Shown here: one piece after another, positions 39,201 to 53,573 of the stretch | Position numbering within the stretch: the stretch's first letter is position 1 | How the letters are laid out: each line of letters begins with the position of its first letter | From: Antilocapra americana | Taxonomy: Eukaryota > Chordata > Mammalia > Artiodactyla > Antilocapridae | DNA length: 64,000 nucleotides | Direction of reading: 5' to 3' | Assembly (NCBI GenBank): GCA_007570785.1 | Contig: ML664183.1 | Coordinates: 17,593,368-17,657,367 of the forward strand | The notes under the pieces: generated by a model | The model's input: only the letters and a program-made list of their open reading frames with translations | What the model was told of the DNA's origin: nothing | Databases searched by the model: none | Position numbers and translations under genes: made by a program

Positions 39201-42200
39201 TGTATAGTCCATGGGATTGCAAAGAATCGGACATGACTGAGTGACTCTCACTTCATTTCACTTCACTCTGCATATAAATTAAATAATCAGAGTGACAGTA
39301 TACAGCCTTGACTTACTCCTTTCCCAATTTTGAACCAGTCCATTGTTCCATGTCCAGTTCTAACTGTTGCTGCTTGACCTACATACAGATTTCTCAGGAG
39401 GCAGGTCAGGTGGTCTAGTATTCCCATCTCTTGAAGAATTTTCCAGTTTGTTGTTGTGATCCACACAGTCAAAGGCTTTGGCGTAGTCAATAAAGCAGAA
39501 GTAGAAGATTTTCTGGGACTCTCTTGCTTTTTTGATAATCCAACAGATGTTAGCAATTTGATCTCTGCTTCCTCTGCCTTTTCTAAATCCAGCATGAACA
39601 TCAGGAAGTTTACAGTTCATGTACTGTTGAAGACTGGCTTGGAGAATTTTTAACATTACTTTGCCAACGTGAGATGAGGGCAATTATGAGGTAGTTTGAG
39701 TGTTCTTTGGCATTGCCTTTCTTTGGGATTGCAAAGAAAACTGATCTTTTCCAGTCGTGTGGCCATGGCTGAGTTTTCAAAATTTGCTGGCATATTGAGT
39801 GCAGCACTTTCACAGCATCATCTTTTAGGATTTGAAATAGCTCAACTGGAATTCCATCAATTCCACTAGATTTGTTCATGTGATGCTTCCTAAGGCCCAC
39901 TTTGCATTCCAGGATGTCTGGCCCTAGGTTGGTAATTACACCATCGTGATTATCTGGGTCGTGAAGACCTTCTTTGTATAGTTCTTCTGTGTCTTCTTGC
40001 CACCTCTTCTTAATATCTTCTGCTTCTGTTAGGTCCATACTATTTCTGTCTTTTATTGCACCCATATTTGCATGAAATATTCCCTTGGTATCTCTAATTT
40101 TCTTGAAGAGATCTCTAGACTTTCCCATTCTATTGTTTTCCTCTATTTCTTTGCATTGATCACGATCAATGATCAGTGATCAATTTTTTGTCTCAAAATC
40201 TGTGTATTTTCATGTTCCTATAACTAACTCATCTCTCTGTGGGTTAGAATTTGCCTTATGTATTTCTTCTTCTTTTTTTTTTTTTTTTTGCTTTTTTGAA
40301 ATCTATTTTTTTTTTAAAATTTTCTTTACTTTATTGTGTTGGTTTTACCATACAATGACATGAAATCGCCATGGGTTTACATATGCTCCCCCTCCAGAAC
40401 CCCCCTCTCTGCTCCCTCCCGATTCCCTCCCCCTGGGTCATCTCGGTGCACCAGCCCTGAGCATCCACCCTGGGATGGCTATTGATTTCACATATGATAA
40501 TTAACATGTTTCAATGCCATTCTCCCATATCATCCCACCCTTGCCCTCTTCCACAGAGTCCATGAGTCTGTTCTATACATCTGCATTCCTTTTGCTGTCT
40601 CACATGCTGGGTTCTCGTTACCATCTTTCTAAATTCCATATATATGCGTTAGTATACTGTATTTTTGTTTTTCCTTCTGGCTTACTTCACTCTGGATAAT
40701 AGGCTCCAGTTCCGTCCACATGAGTAGAATTGATTCAAATGAATTTTTTTTTAATGCTGAGTAATATTCCATTGTGTATATGTACCACAGCTTTCTTATC
40801 CATTCATCAGTTGATGGGCATCTAGGTTGCTTCCATGTCCTGGCTATTGTAAACAATGCGGCGATGAACATTGGGGTACAGGTGGCTCTTTCAATTCTGG
40901 TTTCCTCGGTGTGTATGCCCAGCAGTGGGATTGCTGGGTCATATGGCAGGTCTATTTGCAGTTTCTTAAGGAATCTCCACACTGTTTTCCATAGTGGCTG
41001 TACTAGTTTGCATTCCCATCAACAGTGTAAGAGGGTTCCCTTTTCTCCACATCCTCTCCAGCATTTATTGCTTGTAGACTTTTGGATGGCAGCCATTCTG
41101 ACTGGTGTAAAGTGGTACCTCATTGTGGTTTTGATTTTCCCTTATATATTTCTATATCATTTTCTTTCATTTTTTTTGTTTGTACATTTAAAGGTGTCTG
41201 TTATGAATTTCATACAGGTTTATACGATTTTTAACAATCTTCATCTTTTAATGAGTGAGTTTATTTTTATGAATTGTGATTATTGTGCTCTTTGTGCTAT
41301 TTATCTCACTTTTCAATGCTTTTTATTCTTATTTTAGGATTGATAGAGATTTAAAAAAAATATTTAAGTGGAATATTATAGTTTCCAAAGGTGGTGGGAC
41401 AACAGCTCTTGTCTTACATATTCTTTACAATGTGATCTTGCGAGTTCCCATCAAAAATGGAAATTTTTCCTGTCCTTGAAACTTGGCCAGCACTGGGACC
41501 ACTTTGGTCAATAAAAGATGAGAGAACAGACACTGTGCCAGGGCTGTGATAGTTGCTTTCTCTTTTTTCTGTAGAGTTTATTTTTTAGAGCAGTTTTAGG
41601 TTGACAGCAAAACTGAGCAGAAAGTATAGAGATTTCCCATGTATACATGCCCGGAAACACATGCACCTCCTCCCTCCTTAGGAACTCCCACCACCAGACT
41701 GGCACGTTAGTTACCATCAGTGAACAGATACCGACACATAGTTGTCACTCAGAGTCATAATTTACATTAGCATTCCAGCTTGGCGCTGTATTTTTTTAAA
41801 TCTTCCTTTTCTTCATATATTTCCTAAAAATTTCAGTAGTGATTCAAAATAAAACAAAATTTAAAACCATCTGGTAATCTTAGGATTCAATGTTGGTGGT
41901 TTAGTCACTGTCAGGTCCAACTCTTGCGACCCCATGGACTGTAGCCCACCAGGCTCCTCGGTCCAAGGGATTTTCCAGGCGAGGATACTGGAGTGGATTG
42001 CCGTTTCCTTCTCCAGGGGATCTTCCCAACCCAAGAATGGAACCTGGGTCTCTTGCTTTGCAGGTAGATTCTTTACAAACTAAGCTATGAGGGAAGTTCT
42101 AGGACTCAATAATTTCTAATGTTGTGTTATATATATTCTTTCCTATTTTTTCCTAATCATGTTTATATATTTTTTATTTTTAAGAGAGACTTTACTTTTA

Positions 42201-45200
42201 AAGAAATTATTGTACAATACAATTTGGTAACTTTTTCATTTAGAAATTTTTTATGAATTTATGTTAGTGCTACTTAGTATTTTTTAACTCACCATTTTGA
42301 AATTGTTGTATAGTATTTCATTATAATACAGGAGACATGGGTTCAATCCCTAGGTCGGGAAGATTCCCTGGAGAAGGAAATGGCAACTCACTCCAGTATT
42401 CTTGACTCAGAAAGCCCATGGACAGAGGAGCCTGGCAGGCTATTGTCCATGGTGTTCTACCGTATGTATGGTAATATATCCAATGAGTCACCAATCATTT
42501 GACATTTTCATTTATAATTTTTCTGTCATACACTGTTATAAGCATTTGTGAAGAGACCACTCTGGTATTCTTGCCTGGGAAATCCCATGGACAGAGGAGC
42601 CTGGCAGGCTACAGTCCATGGGGTTGCGAAGAGCCCGCTATGACTTAGTGACTAAAACCAAACAACAATTTTATATATATTTGCCAATAATTTCCTAGAA
42701 GTGGGGTTGCTGAGTCAAAAAGGAACATTAATCATTAAAGATTGTCTTATGAATTTCCACATGATGCTTTGGCAAACTTTTGCTGGTTTACAGTGCTTTT
42801 ACCCAAGCATGCATGGAGTGTTGTTTCCAGTGCTTTTGCCAATCTTAGTATTTTCAGGCTTTACACATGTTAAATGATAGACCCAAAAAAGCTGAATCAT
42901 TGTTGTCTTCCTTTCAATTTCTTCAATTCCTGGGTAGTTAGGCTGAATTAAAATAAATACTCTTATCGACCACTTCTTGCTTTACTACTGTTGCTTGTTT
43001 AATCATACTATTTAGGTTGCAAGAATTTTGATTGCAGTAACTTAATGAACTTAATGGAATCCACCCAAACCAAACATCTCTCCATTAACACTATTGAGAG
43101 ATTTTTTTTTTTTCCCATCCAGGACTTTTAAAGACAACAAAATGAGTAGGTGAGAAGGGACATCTCTTCTTTGGAGTATAGATGGTCGACTCATCAGGAT
43201 ACTGGCCACCGAGTTTACCTATAATTTCAGAAGCTGTACTCTGGCTATGGCTCATTGGCCTTCTTTAATTTGAGCAATCTGGTTTGTAGTCATTGCATCT
43301 GCTTGTTTCAGATTCAGGTTGTCCTTTGCATAAAATTCTGGGCCTCATAGCCCTTCCAATATAGCACAATGAAACATTCTTTGTTTTCCTTTTCCCAATT
43401 GTCTGTAATGGGGTGGGGCAAGGAGGAAAAAGAGGTGTGTTGATTAGGTGTTTGTTAAGAGATGTATTAACGAATACCAGGTGGTGCAGTAGACCTTGAA
43501 ATTACAGTGGCTTAACACATGAAAAATTTTAATGTACACATTTGCCGCTCATGCAAAATGTCATAAAATTTGGGTGGTTCTTCTGCACATATGTTACTGG
43601 CCAGATTCACATGCTCCACTCTGCCACTGGGATTGGGAAATAGAGGGCACGCTGGTAGTTTGTAAGCCTTTAAGTCTCTGTCATGAGAGGGAAGGGTTTC
43701 TTCATTTAATTATTTAAAGCTCCTATTATATGGGGTGATATACATGTGTTGAATACACACATGCACATGCATCATACATTTTAATATTGTATTTATCTTA
43801 TTAACTATACATATACATACACACAGCTTCGTCTAGTTTTTTTCCTTTCAATCATCATCATTACTGCAGCAGCAGCAGTGTCAAAATCAGCATAGCATCA
43901 TCACAGTGATGATTTATTCCATTCTTAGCGTAGACCAGTCTGTGTGCTAAACACTTCAGATATATTTGTTCTCTTCATTGTCAAATGCCATGAGGTGGAT
44001 ACTACCTATCATGTTACAGATATGAACATTGAGTTTCAAATAGGTTAGGTAAAATAACTTATGTCCAACACCAGAGCTCTAAGCCAGTGAAATATATGGT
44101 CTCTGTATTAGTTTCTTAAGGTTTCCGTAACAAATCACTACAGACCTGCTGGTTTAAAACAGCAGAAATTTGTTCTGTCACAGGTCAAGAAATGCCAGAA
44201 GTCTCAAGTCCTGGTCTTTGCAGTGTCAGCTTAGTTTATTTCTCTCCCTCAGTTCTTGTCTCATTGCTACAAAGATTTGGAAAGATGGACTAAAAGGTTT
44301 GAAACAACAGACAAATTATAGCTCAGGCAGACAGATCTTTTATTAAACAGACACTGCCAAGACATAGGAATTGTAACGATCTCTCTTGACTTCCCCTTTT
44401 TATACTTCCCATCTCTTCCTCCTTTTGGTGATGCCCTGTGCAAAATCAGGCTTGTATCCATCACCAATAGGGAAAGGAAATGCAAATGGGCACATATACT
44501 CAAGGCTGATTGACAGTTGCAACTTATATAACACCAGGCTTTGTTGCACATGTCTTCCTATAATTCAGTCTGTTATAATCAGACATATACATATGTAGAA
44601 TATTTATGAATCCTTAATGGGCTCCTAAATATCTAAGGTTACTTGAGGAAGCCCCGGAGGTTAGTTTGTATCCACTGTGTGCAGAGGGTACCTGTGCAGG
44701 AGTTGGAAAAGTCTCTGTGGTTATTTTTGTAGTAAATTGGTGAGCCTTCCTGGATGTTTCTGCGATGGGGTTTAGAGATCAACCTGCATCCTTTTTGTCT
44801 AGGACACTCCTGGTTGCTCATGCCTAACTTCCTACCTAACAGTAAGATTGGTTCTTTCTGGAGGCTCTGAGGGAGAATCAGTTTCATGCCTTTCTCTTAG
44901 CTTCTGGTGACTGCCAGCAATCCTTGGCTTGTAGGTACATCACCCCAGTTTGTGCCTCCATCTTTCCCACATCCCCATATCTGGGTGTCTATCTGTTCCC
45001 TTCCTCTTGTTATGAGGACACAAGTCATTGGACTTAAGACCCAACCAAAGATAGTATGATTTTACCTTGCATACATCTCTAAAAATTGTTGGGCATGAAT
45101 TTTGGGGTGACACTTTTGAATCCAGACGACACCACCCTTATGGTAGAAAGTGAAGAACTAAAGAGTCTCTTGATGAAAGTGGAAGAGGAGAGTGAAAAAG

Positions 45201-48200
45201 TTGCCTTAAAGCTAAACATTCAGAAAACTAAGATCGTGGCATCTGGTCCCATCACTTCATGGCAAATAGATGGGGAAACAGTGGAAACAGTGTCAGACTT
45301 TATTTTGGGGGGCTCCAAAATCACTGCAGATGGTGATTGCAGCCATGAAGTTAAAAGACACTTACTCCTTGGAAGGAAAATTATGACCAACCTAGACAGC
45401 ATATTAAAAAGCAGAGATATTACTTGGTCAACGAAGGTCCATCTAGTCAAGGTATTGTTTTTTCATGTATGGATGTGAGAGTTGGACTATAAAGAAAGCT
45501 GAGTACTGAAGAATTGATGCTTTTGAACTATGGTGTTGGAGAAGACTCTTGAGAGTCCCTTGGACTGCAAGAAGATCCAAAACTAGTCCATCCTGAAGGA
45601 GATCAGTCCTGAGTGTTCATTGGAAAGACTGATGCTGAAGCTGAAACTCCAATACTTTTGTCACCTGATGCGAAGAGCTGACTCACTGGGAAAGACCCTG
45701 ATGCTGGGAAAGATTGAGGGCAGGAGGAGAAGGGGATGACAGAGGATGAGATGGTTGGATGGCATCACCAACTCAGTGGACATGGGTTTAGCTGGACTCA
45801 GGGAGTTGGTGATGGACAGGGAGGCCTGGCATGCTCTGGTTCATGGGGTCGCAAAGAGTTGGACATGACTGAGCGACTGGACTGAACAGTGTCCTATATT
45901 GTATTTGTCCAAAGATCTTCTGTGTTACACATTTTCATGAACACTGCCTTTGAATGGAGGTACAATATTCTTGTTCTCCCCTTTGGTGGACATTTAGATT
46001 GGAGATGGCCATACCTGGCACGTAGGACTTGCTGCATAGTACATAAAGATGCTCCCTTCTCTGGGCTGATGGAGGTGTGCTTCACTTGGGGAACTGAGTG
46101 GCAGCCGGATTTCAGCCTTCACTTACCCCTTTGCCAGGACCTTTTTGCAGACCTTGGCTTCCATGTGAAGAGGGCAGCTCAGATCTGAGAGAACAGAACC
46201 TGGGATGGGGAATTACTGTTTGAGAATGTTTAAATAGCTCAATTCTGCATTTGACTTTTCTGTTTCACAATAGGAAATATACAATGTCTGAATTGAAAGA
46301 GACACTGGAAATACCTCAGTTACACAGGAGGAGAGAATAATTATTATATATTAATCTGCAGTTTACTGATTCACTGTGTATATGTGTGTATGCTCAGTCA
46401 TGTCTGATTCTTTGCCACACTATGGGCTGTAGCCTGCCAGGCTTTTCAGTCCATGGGATTTTCCAGGCAAGAATACTGGAGTGGGTTGCCAGTTCCTTTT
46501 CCAGGGTATCTTTCTGACCCAGGGATCAAACCTCTGTCTCCTGAGTCTCCTGCAATGGCAGACAGATTCTTTATCATTGAGCATGATTGAAATTGATTTT
46601 TCAGATTTTTAGAAATTTGCACTAACTTTATTACTTACGATGATTAGATCTCAAATCTCTTTACTTTCCTCAGTACCGTGATTGCATCATGATGAATCAA
46701 GTAGAGTCTTGCTCTAGCTGTGACATTAGTTTAAAGTCATTATTTTAAAATGCTTATTATCAAGGACATCAGCATCTTTCTATGGCTGTATTCTAACTTC
46801 TTTTGAAACTACCTAAACCTTTCTTCCTCTGTTTTGAACTTTACTTGGATGAATATTTTTTGACCAGATAAAATAAACAGTGTTTTTAAAATTAAAATGA
46901 CCACTTTTATGCATATCTTTATAAATATTCATCTCTTACCAAAGTACTTTATTTGCTTTAACAAGTCTGATATTTTTATAGCATATATTTTAAAGGGCAG
47001 AGGAGAAAAGATACAGCATCTTCTTATTCTGAAATGCAAATAACTTTTCTGATTACTATTTTTTTCAGTTTGGTAGAGAAAAAAGTTCAATCAATTTTCT
47101 AAGGCCTAAAGTAAATGAAAATAAATAATTCAAGTTTTTAATCTAATTAGTAGATCAGAAATTTTTGCTTTTGCTTTCTCCCCAGATATTATTATGTTTT
47201 CTTGATGTCAGAGAACATACCTGACTCTAGTGTTGAGGTTTAACATAATGCCAACCACACACTACTAGTGCATTCATTCTGACTGAATGAAAAGAGCAAC
47301 TATGCTCTCTCCTTCCCCTCATCCTTTCTACCCTGGTCACCCTGACTATCCAGTCTCTGAACACACTGTACCCTTTCCTTCCCAGCTCCACACCTTTGCT
47401 GCAGATGACTTTTCTCTAGTCATTCCCTTGCCAAGTTCCTACTCATCTTTTAAGACCCAGCTCAGATGTCACAGTTTTCAAGAGTGAAGTATTTTTCAAG
47501 AGTGAGGTGATGCTTCATTCATCTCTATGTCTCCAGTATCTGGCACAAACCCAGAGTTAACTACATGTATGTTGAATGAGTTATTGAATGTTCAGTTTTG
47601 TGCACCATATTACTTGGGCAAGAATATTTAAAAAGCTTTTTGTGAAGAAAAATCAAAGGATTTTTAAAAAAATCCTAAATTAGCTTGAAAATTTATGAAT
47701 TGGAATCTCTCTTTTCTTGAATATTCCTGATAGTCTGCTTTACAGCCTTCCATCCTATAAACACCTTTTTCACCTGTGTGGAGGTTTGATCCTATGAAAG
47801 CCACTGGACAAAGTATCACAAGGCCCAAACTTTAGCCTTGGTCCTCTATGATAAGTGGGCCACCATATTGCTTCTTTGAGAAACCTTGTACAGTGCAGGT
47901 AATAAGAACTTACCTCTCAGGGTTTCTGTGAATTTAAAATGAGGTAACAGATGTGAAATTAATTTTTAAACTCTATAGCTCTACAATTAAACAAGGTATT
48001 ACCATGCATAAGGGTATATTGAATTAGGCATAGCATCCTCTTTCATACTCCTGTGCATTTATTCTGCTGCTGTTTCTCCCTGGAATGCCTTTAAGAATTA
48101 ATTGCTAGTCATTTGTGGTCCCAAAACACTTTATGACTCCTTATTTATATCATTTGTCACACTGTATCAAGGCCATTTGTTTACATCTTTGTCCTCTGCA

Positions 48201-51200
48201 AGATTCCAGAATAAACTGTGATTGATTCAGTGCTTGGTACACTGCAGACTCGGTAAATGTCCATTGAATTGGATAGGATTGATTCAAATAATTATTATGT
48301 ATGTACCAGCTTGAAGGACAAAGTCTATGTTGATACAATTCTGTAGGTATATTGTTTGGTAACTAACCAATATTGGCTCCTGTTAAAAGCTTACAATGAA
48401 GATTGCAGTAATGGAATATATGTAACAATACTTTCATATAGTTAATTTAAGTAATCAGACTTCTGTTTTTATATAATTTTTTTAATTTTTACTTTACAGT
48501 ATTGTATTGGTTTTGCCATACATTGACATGAATCTGCCATGGGTGTACATGTGTTCTTGAGTATATTATTTGTAATTTAAGTTTGTTAACAATGAAAGAA
48601 TGCCTATTGTCAAAAGCACTTTTTTTTCCTGCTGGTAGAAGCTTAAGCTCCCGGATATCATTTGTGACTCCATTTATCTGGTTCTCATCATTAACTTAGG
48701 TCTTCTTGTTCTTTTACAGCTGGTTTGCCATCCACCCAGTCAGCATGAAAAACACCAATCATCTTGTAAATAGTGACAACGTAGGCTATGCATCTTACCT
48801 TTTTGAACAAGAGAAGAACAAAGGTTATCTACCTGGAGAGGTGAGGATTTATGTCACTGAAAGCTTCATCTTAATTCACTGAGTATCATAATTCATGCAG
48901 TGTTCAGAATAGCTGATTCAGATCTTCAGAGGAAAGTGTCATCATGGATATCACATACTGATGTGCTTGGATAGGAAGAATTCTCCATCATCTATTATCA
49001 GGAAAGAAAGAATTTAAATGATTATTGACTTTGTGTCAAATACTACTTATATTGATGACTTCATGAAGTTGTGATTTGTTGGATTAGGAAGGACAAATTA
49101 AAGATTTTTGCAACTTATAATAGTTTTTGATCAACTTGGAGATATGAGAAACTATTGATGTTTACTTTTGTTTTCAGAGATATAAAATTATTAAGCACCT
49201 TCTGAATGTTGTAGGAATCCAAATGAGGACAGGAAATGAGTTCTTTTCTCTGGTCCAGCCTTCCCTCTTAATTTCCTTTGGAAGACTTTGTTTTACTTTC
49301 GTGCAATATGGCCTAAGTCAGAAACAACCCTAATCCATTAGACTGGTATTTGAAATGCAGTGAGTGATGGGATCAGAGCTGTGGGGTCCCAGAATCAAGT
49401 CTGTGTACTTCAGGAAGCTAGTCAGCTCTGTGTAGATTATGAACTGCCGATAGGTAAGTGGTGAGGCAAGACCCTGCTCTGCTTGACCACAGCATCCAAA
49501 CCTGAAATGCAGGAGAATATATGATGAGATGAGAACCCCAGGCCCTAGACTAGACTAAGTGTTCTGTTACAACAATATTAGCCCCATGAACATTTGGCCT
49601 AACTTTTTAGCTCCTTTATTGACAATCTTCTGTTTGTTTTTTCATTTTAGCCTGTTTTTTAGGGAAAGGGAAGTAATTTCCCATTATTTTTTTAGTGTAA
49701 GAAATGACACATATATTAATGCATATATATGGGATTTAGAAAGATGGTAACAATAACCCTGTTGTATGCGAGACAGCAAAAGAGACACAGATGCATAGAA
49801 CAGTCTTTTGGACTCTGGGAGAGGGTGAGGGCGGGATGACATGGGAGAATGGCATTGAAACATGTAAATTATCATATGTGAAATGATCTCCAGGCCAGGT
49901 TCAATGCATGATACAGGGTGCTCGGGGCTGGTACACTGGGATGACCCAGAGGGGTGGGATGGGGAAGGAGGTGGGAGGGGGGTTCTGGATGGGGAATGCA
50001 TGTATACCCATGGTGGATTCATGTCAATATATGGCAAAACCAATACAATATTGTAAAGTAAAAAAATAAAAAATTTTTTTTAAAAAAGAGAAAAAAAAAG
50101 AAGTAAACATAATCAAGAAGCAACCAAGCAACAACTGGGACAAGCTTGGATTGTTTTCAATTGATTAGTTACAAAAAGAAATGACACATAGTCTCCTATG
50201 CTTGATTATCTTTCCTTAAGTAAATTTAAGACACTTAAGGTGAAATGGTAGACCAGTTAGGTTGAGATTAAGGTCTTTCCCTACTGAAAAAAGATTATGC
50301 TTAGTTATTTTTGGTTGAAGAGATAGAGAAAAGATATGTGGAGGGCAAGTCTGGATGGTGGATGCTATATTTAGGTTCAGTTGTACAACAGAAATATCCA
50401 GATTGACTCTACTTTTTAAGCCAATAGGGTATTTATTTTTAAAGGAAAAATGGCTCTCTGAGTTCCAGGTACAACACCAAACATGAGATTATGGGTCAGC
50501 ATTTTATAACTTGTTGCACATTGTATTTCTTGTCAAAATGTTGCTGTTTGAGACAGGAATTTGAAACTCTCTTACTTAAAATAGTTTCATTGATAATTGG
50601 AATATTATGAGTAATAATATATATATGTTGACTGCAATGTGAGTCTTTACAGAAACAAAAATCTTTCTCAGAATATTGTACCTGAGAAATATCCTCCTTT
50701 TATCCTATGCAAATGATTTTGAATAGTTCACCAGAGCAGGTTGAATGTCTGCCTTTCTAATGGAATTCATTGCAGTAAATAAGAAAGCATACAAGGCAAT
50801 TGGATGTTTCTTTTGGCAGGGACCGTATGTAGCAGCTTTTGCGTCATCAAATCTGGGAGATGTCTCCCCCAATGTCCTTGGCCCGCACTGCACCAACACG
50901 GGAGAGTCTTGTGATAATGCCAATAGCTCTTGTCCCATTGGTGGGGTAGGTAATAATGACATTAAATCTTTGTTTTTTCATCTCACGGACATTTTATGTT
51001 TAAGTATTCACTGTTAATTTACAATTATGTTCTCCTCAAGTATACTCTGGCCTACTTACTGCTAGCATCTGCTCTTCTCAAAAGCACCCACTAAATTTTG
51101 ATTGGGTAAAATTATAGTTTTCCATTTGATACTTGTATTTTTTTGAATGGTAAGACAATTTAGTAAATGTCTGAGATTAAATATCCTTTCTTAAACTTAG

Positions 51201-53528
51201 ACAGCTTGATACATTTTGCCTTGGCATTTCTGAAGTCACAATTTAGTACAAAAACTGCCTGCCTGAGACATTTCTCTCTGATTATCACGTCTTTAGAGTT
51301 TTTCTAAAAATGTAACATCAAAATTCTTTTTCTTATAAATTAAAAAACAAAAATAAAGTGTTGCTGTAAAACCTTGAGGCTTCCCTTGTAGCTCAGTTGG
51401 TAAAGAATCTGCTTGCAATGCAGGAGACCTGGTTTCAATTCCTGGGTCAGGAAGATCTCCTGGAGAAGGAAATGGCAACCCACTCCAATATTCTTGCCTG
51501 GAAAAATCCCATGAACAGAGGAGACTGGCAGGCTACATAGGTTGCAAGAGTTGGACATGACTTTACACCACCACCACCACAAACACTCAAACCACATGGA
51601 AATCTTAAAGAGTAATAAAAAGGGAAAGTCCCTGCTTATCTTCCTCCCCTTTACCTGCTCCTTTCCCCCCAAATTACCGCTATCACACCTCTTCCTACAT
51701 GTGTGCATGCATGAACAACATTTTATAACTTATTTATTGAGGTTTTTTTTTGTCCAGGATTTGAGTTTTCTACCTAATTTGTCTTTGAAAAATCTCTTTA
51801 TCACTCTAGATAGCTCTGTGTAGTAAGCTTTACATTCAACAAAGGCTGTACCGTTGTTTATTTAACTGCTTCCCCTCATCTGCGATTAGATTTTTCACCT
51901 TTGACATGAGCAGCAGATGCTAGTTTCTGGTTCTTATTCTTTGTGTTTATAGAATATTTCACCCATGATATTGCTTTTATTATACACTATGTCTGGGCTA
52001 TTTATTTCAAGTCCACCCAATGAGAAATATATTTTTAACAATTATACTTTTCTCTTATACTTTACTATTTTTATACAGAAAGTCTTCCTATTGTAAAGCA
52101 ATGATACGCCAATTTTTTAAAAAGGAAGAAAAAAGAAAGTCTTCCTACACCGGAAACTAATTCAACATTTTTAATCAATTGTAATTCAATGAAAAAGTCT
52201 TTGTTACCCTTCATTTGCAAAATTTTTACACATTATTAATTCACATTAGAGTGGACGATTATTTGTTAAATTCCAAAATTCATACTTGAAATGGTTAAAT
52301 AAATTATGATATTTATTTGCAATAGAATAGTATGCATCAATTTTATGTCTTACGTTGAAATAGATGAATTCTAGCAATGTTCATTGCTCTAATTCCAGAA
52401 TGATTTTGTTTTTCATAATCTGTAAATTGGGAGAACATCTGGAAAGAGATGCTGGAATGTGGCTTTAAAAAATATCTCTTTGCTGGGACTTCCCTAGTGG
52501 TCCAGTGGTTAAGACTCCACTTCCTGTACAGGGAACTTGGGTTTAGTCCCTGGCTGGTTGGGGAACAAAGGTCTGACAGGCCACACAGCCAAAAAGAAAG
52601 TCTGTTTGCTCAGATTTGCTTATCATTTTCCACCCCTTGAAAGAATCACTTATTTCACTAAGAACAAATCTTGCATCATTTTGTTCCAGCCTAGCATGTG
52701 TGTTGCTATGGGACCTGGGCAGGATATGTTCGAAAGTACACAAATCATAGGACGGATAATATATGACAAAGCAAAGGTAAGCTGTGGGCCCTGCTGCTTT
52801 TGTCTTCATTTAAAACTATACTTTAAAATCCACTGACATTTTTCATTACGAAGTTGGAAGACAGCAAGAGCTCAAGCTGCACCAAGGAGTCTGAAGGTAT
52901 GAATGCCATTTATTGTCAATCAGGAAGGTTGTTTCACATACCGCACAGGAACCTCTCTCTGACTGCTTGTGACTGGCTTCCTACAGGAAGTACATTTAAA
53001 AGCAAGTAATCAGGAAAACATTCTTTCAGCCAGAGTGCTTGCTTCAGGCAGTTAGATGATAGATTGTAGTTTTCAATTAATGTAGTATCAGATATGAGCA
53101 GACTGACTCAAATTCTCAGAAGTCTCTGGGGTCTTTGCCTGCCAAGTCCCCTGACCATTTCCTGTCTTTTCTTTGGGGACAAGGTAAAGCTGAGTGGCAC
53201 AATTCCCAGTTCTTGCAGTTTGCATTCAAATCAGTCCCTGGTCTTTTTTGATATGGCAAAGATCATCCATCTTATGTTTTCTTTTATTTTTTAAAAGATC
53301 TTTTGATAAAGAGAAAATCTGGTTTCCAGAGAGCTTACTACCAGTTACTCTACCCTCCTTCCTCTCCTAAATTTTACCATCTAGTTTGCTCACATATTTT
53401 GTATCAGCTCCGATGAAGATGTTTCCAATGGAAAAGATAGAGGATAGCTTTGAGCTCAACCATCTCTGATAAAGATAGTTAAATTTCTGCCTTTTTATAG
53501 CTTACCCATACCTTTCATGAGCATGCCC

Positions 53529-53573
<45 letters not shown>

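Larger units (their letters stand above)
42120..42850 (-). mobile_element. Old L1M fragment, antisense, split by SINE pieces
   Basis: AT-rich sequence resembling the antisense 3' half of an old L1 (agaagtggggttgctgagtc). Two Bov-tA pieces interrupt it. Confidence 0.5.
32417..48719 (+). other. ASAH2: ASAH2 intron 6, 16.3 kb and insertion-rich
   Basis: Splits Ser293. It is by far the longest intron in the window and gathers most of the large insertions. The stretches 34180-35200, 36850-38200, 42860-43900 and 46600-48470 show no recognisable gene or repeat. Confidence 0.92.
50946..52689 (+). other. ASAH2: ASAH2 intron 8
   Basis: 1744 nt with a Bov-tA and a CHR SINE; otherwise unassigned and AT-rich. 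Confidence 0.92.

Noticed and set aside
39287..40128. Reverse-transcriptase-like frames that look like a host or viral enzyme
   Set aside because: They are the broken ORF of an antisense BovB LINE bounded by a target-site duplication.
40629..40982. 117-codon minus-strand frame with a clear protein family match
   Set aside because: It is the C-terminus of L1 ORF2 in a 5'-truncated copy, not a host gene.
43864..43880. Short CAG run as a possible triplet-repeat locus
   Set aside because: Only about four units, intronic, and not unusual.
51570..51582. (CCA)n run as a coding or regulatory repeat
   Set aside because: It is the simple tail of a Bov-tA SINE.
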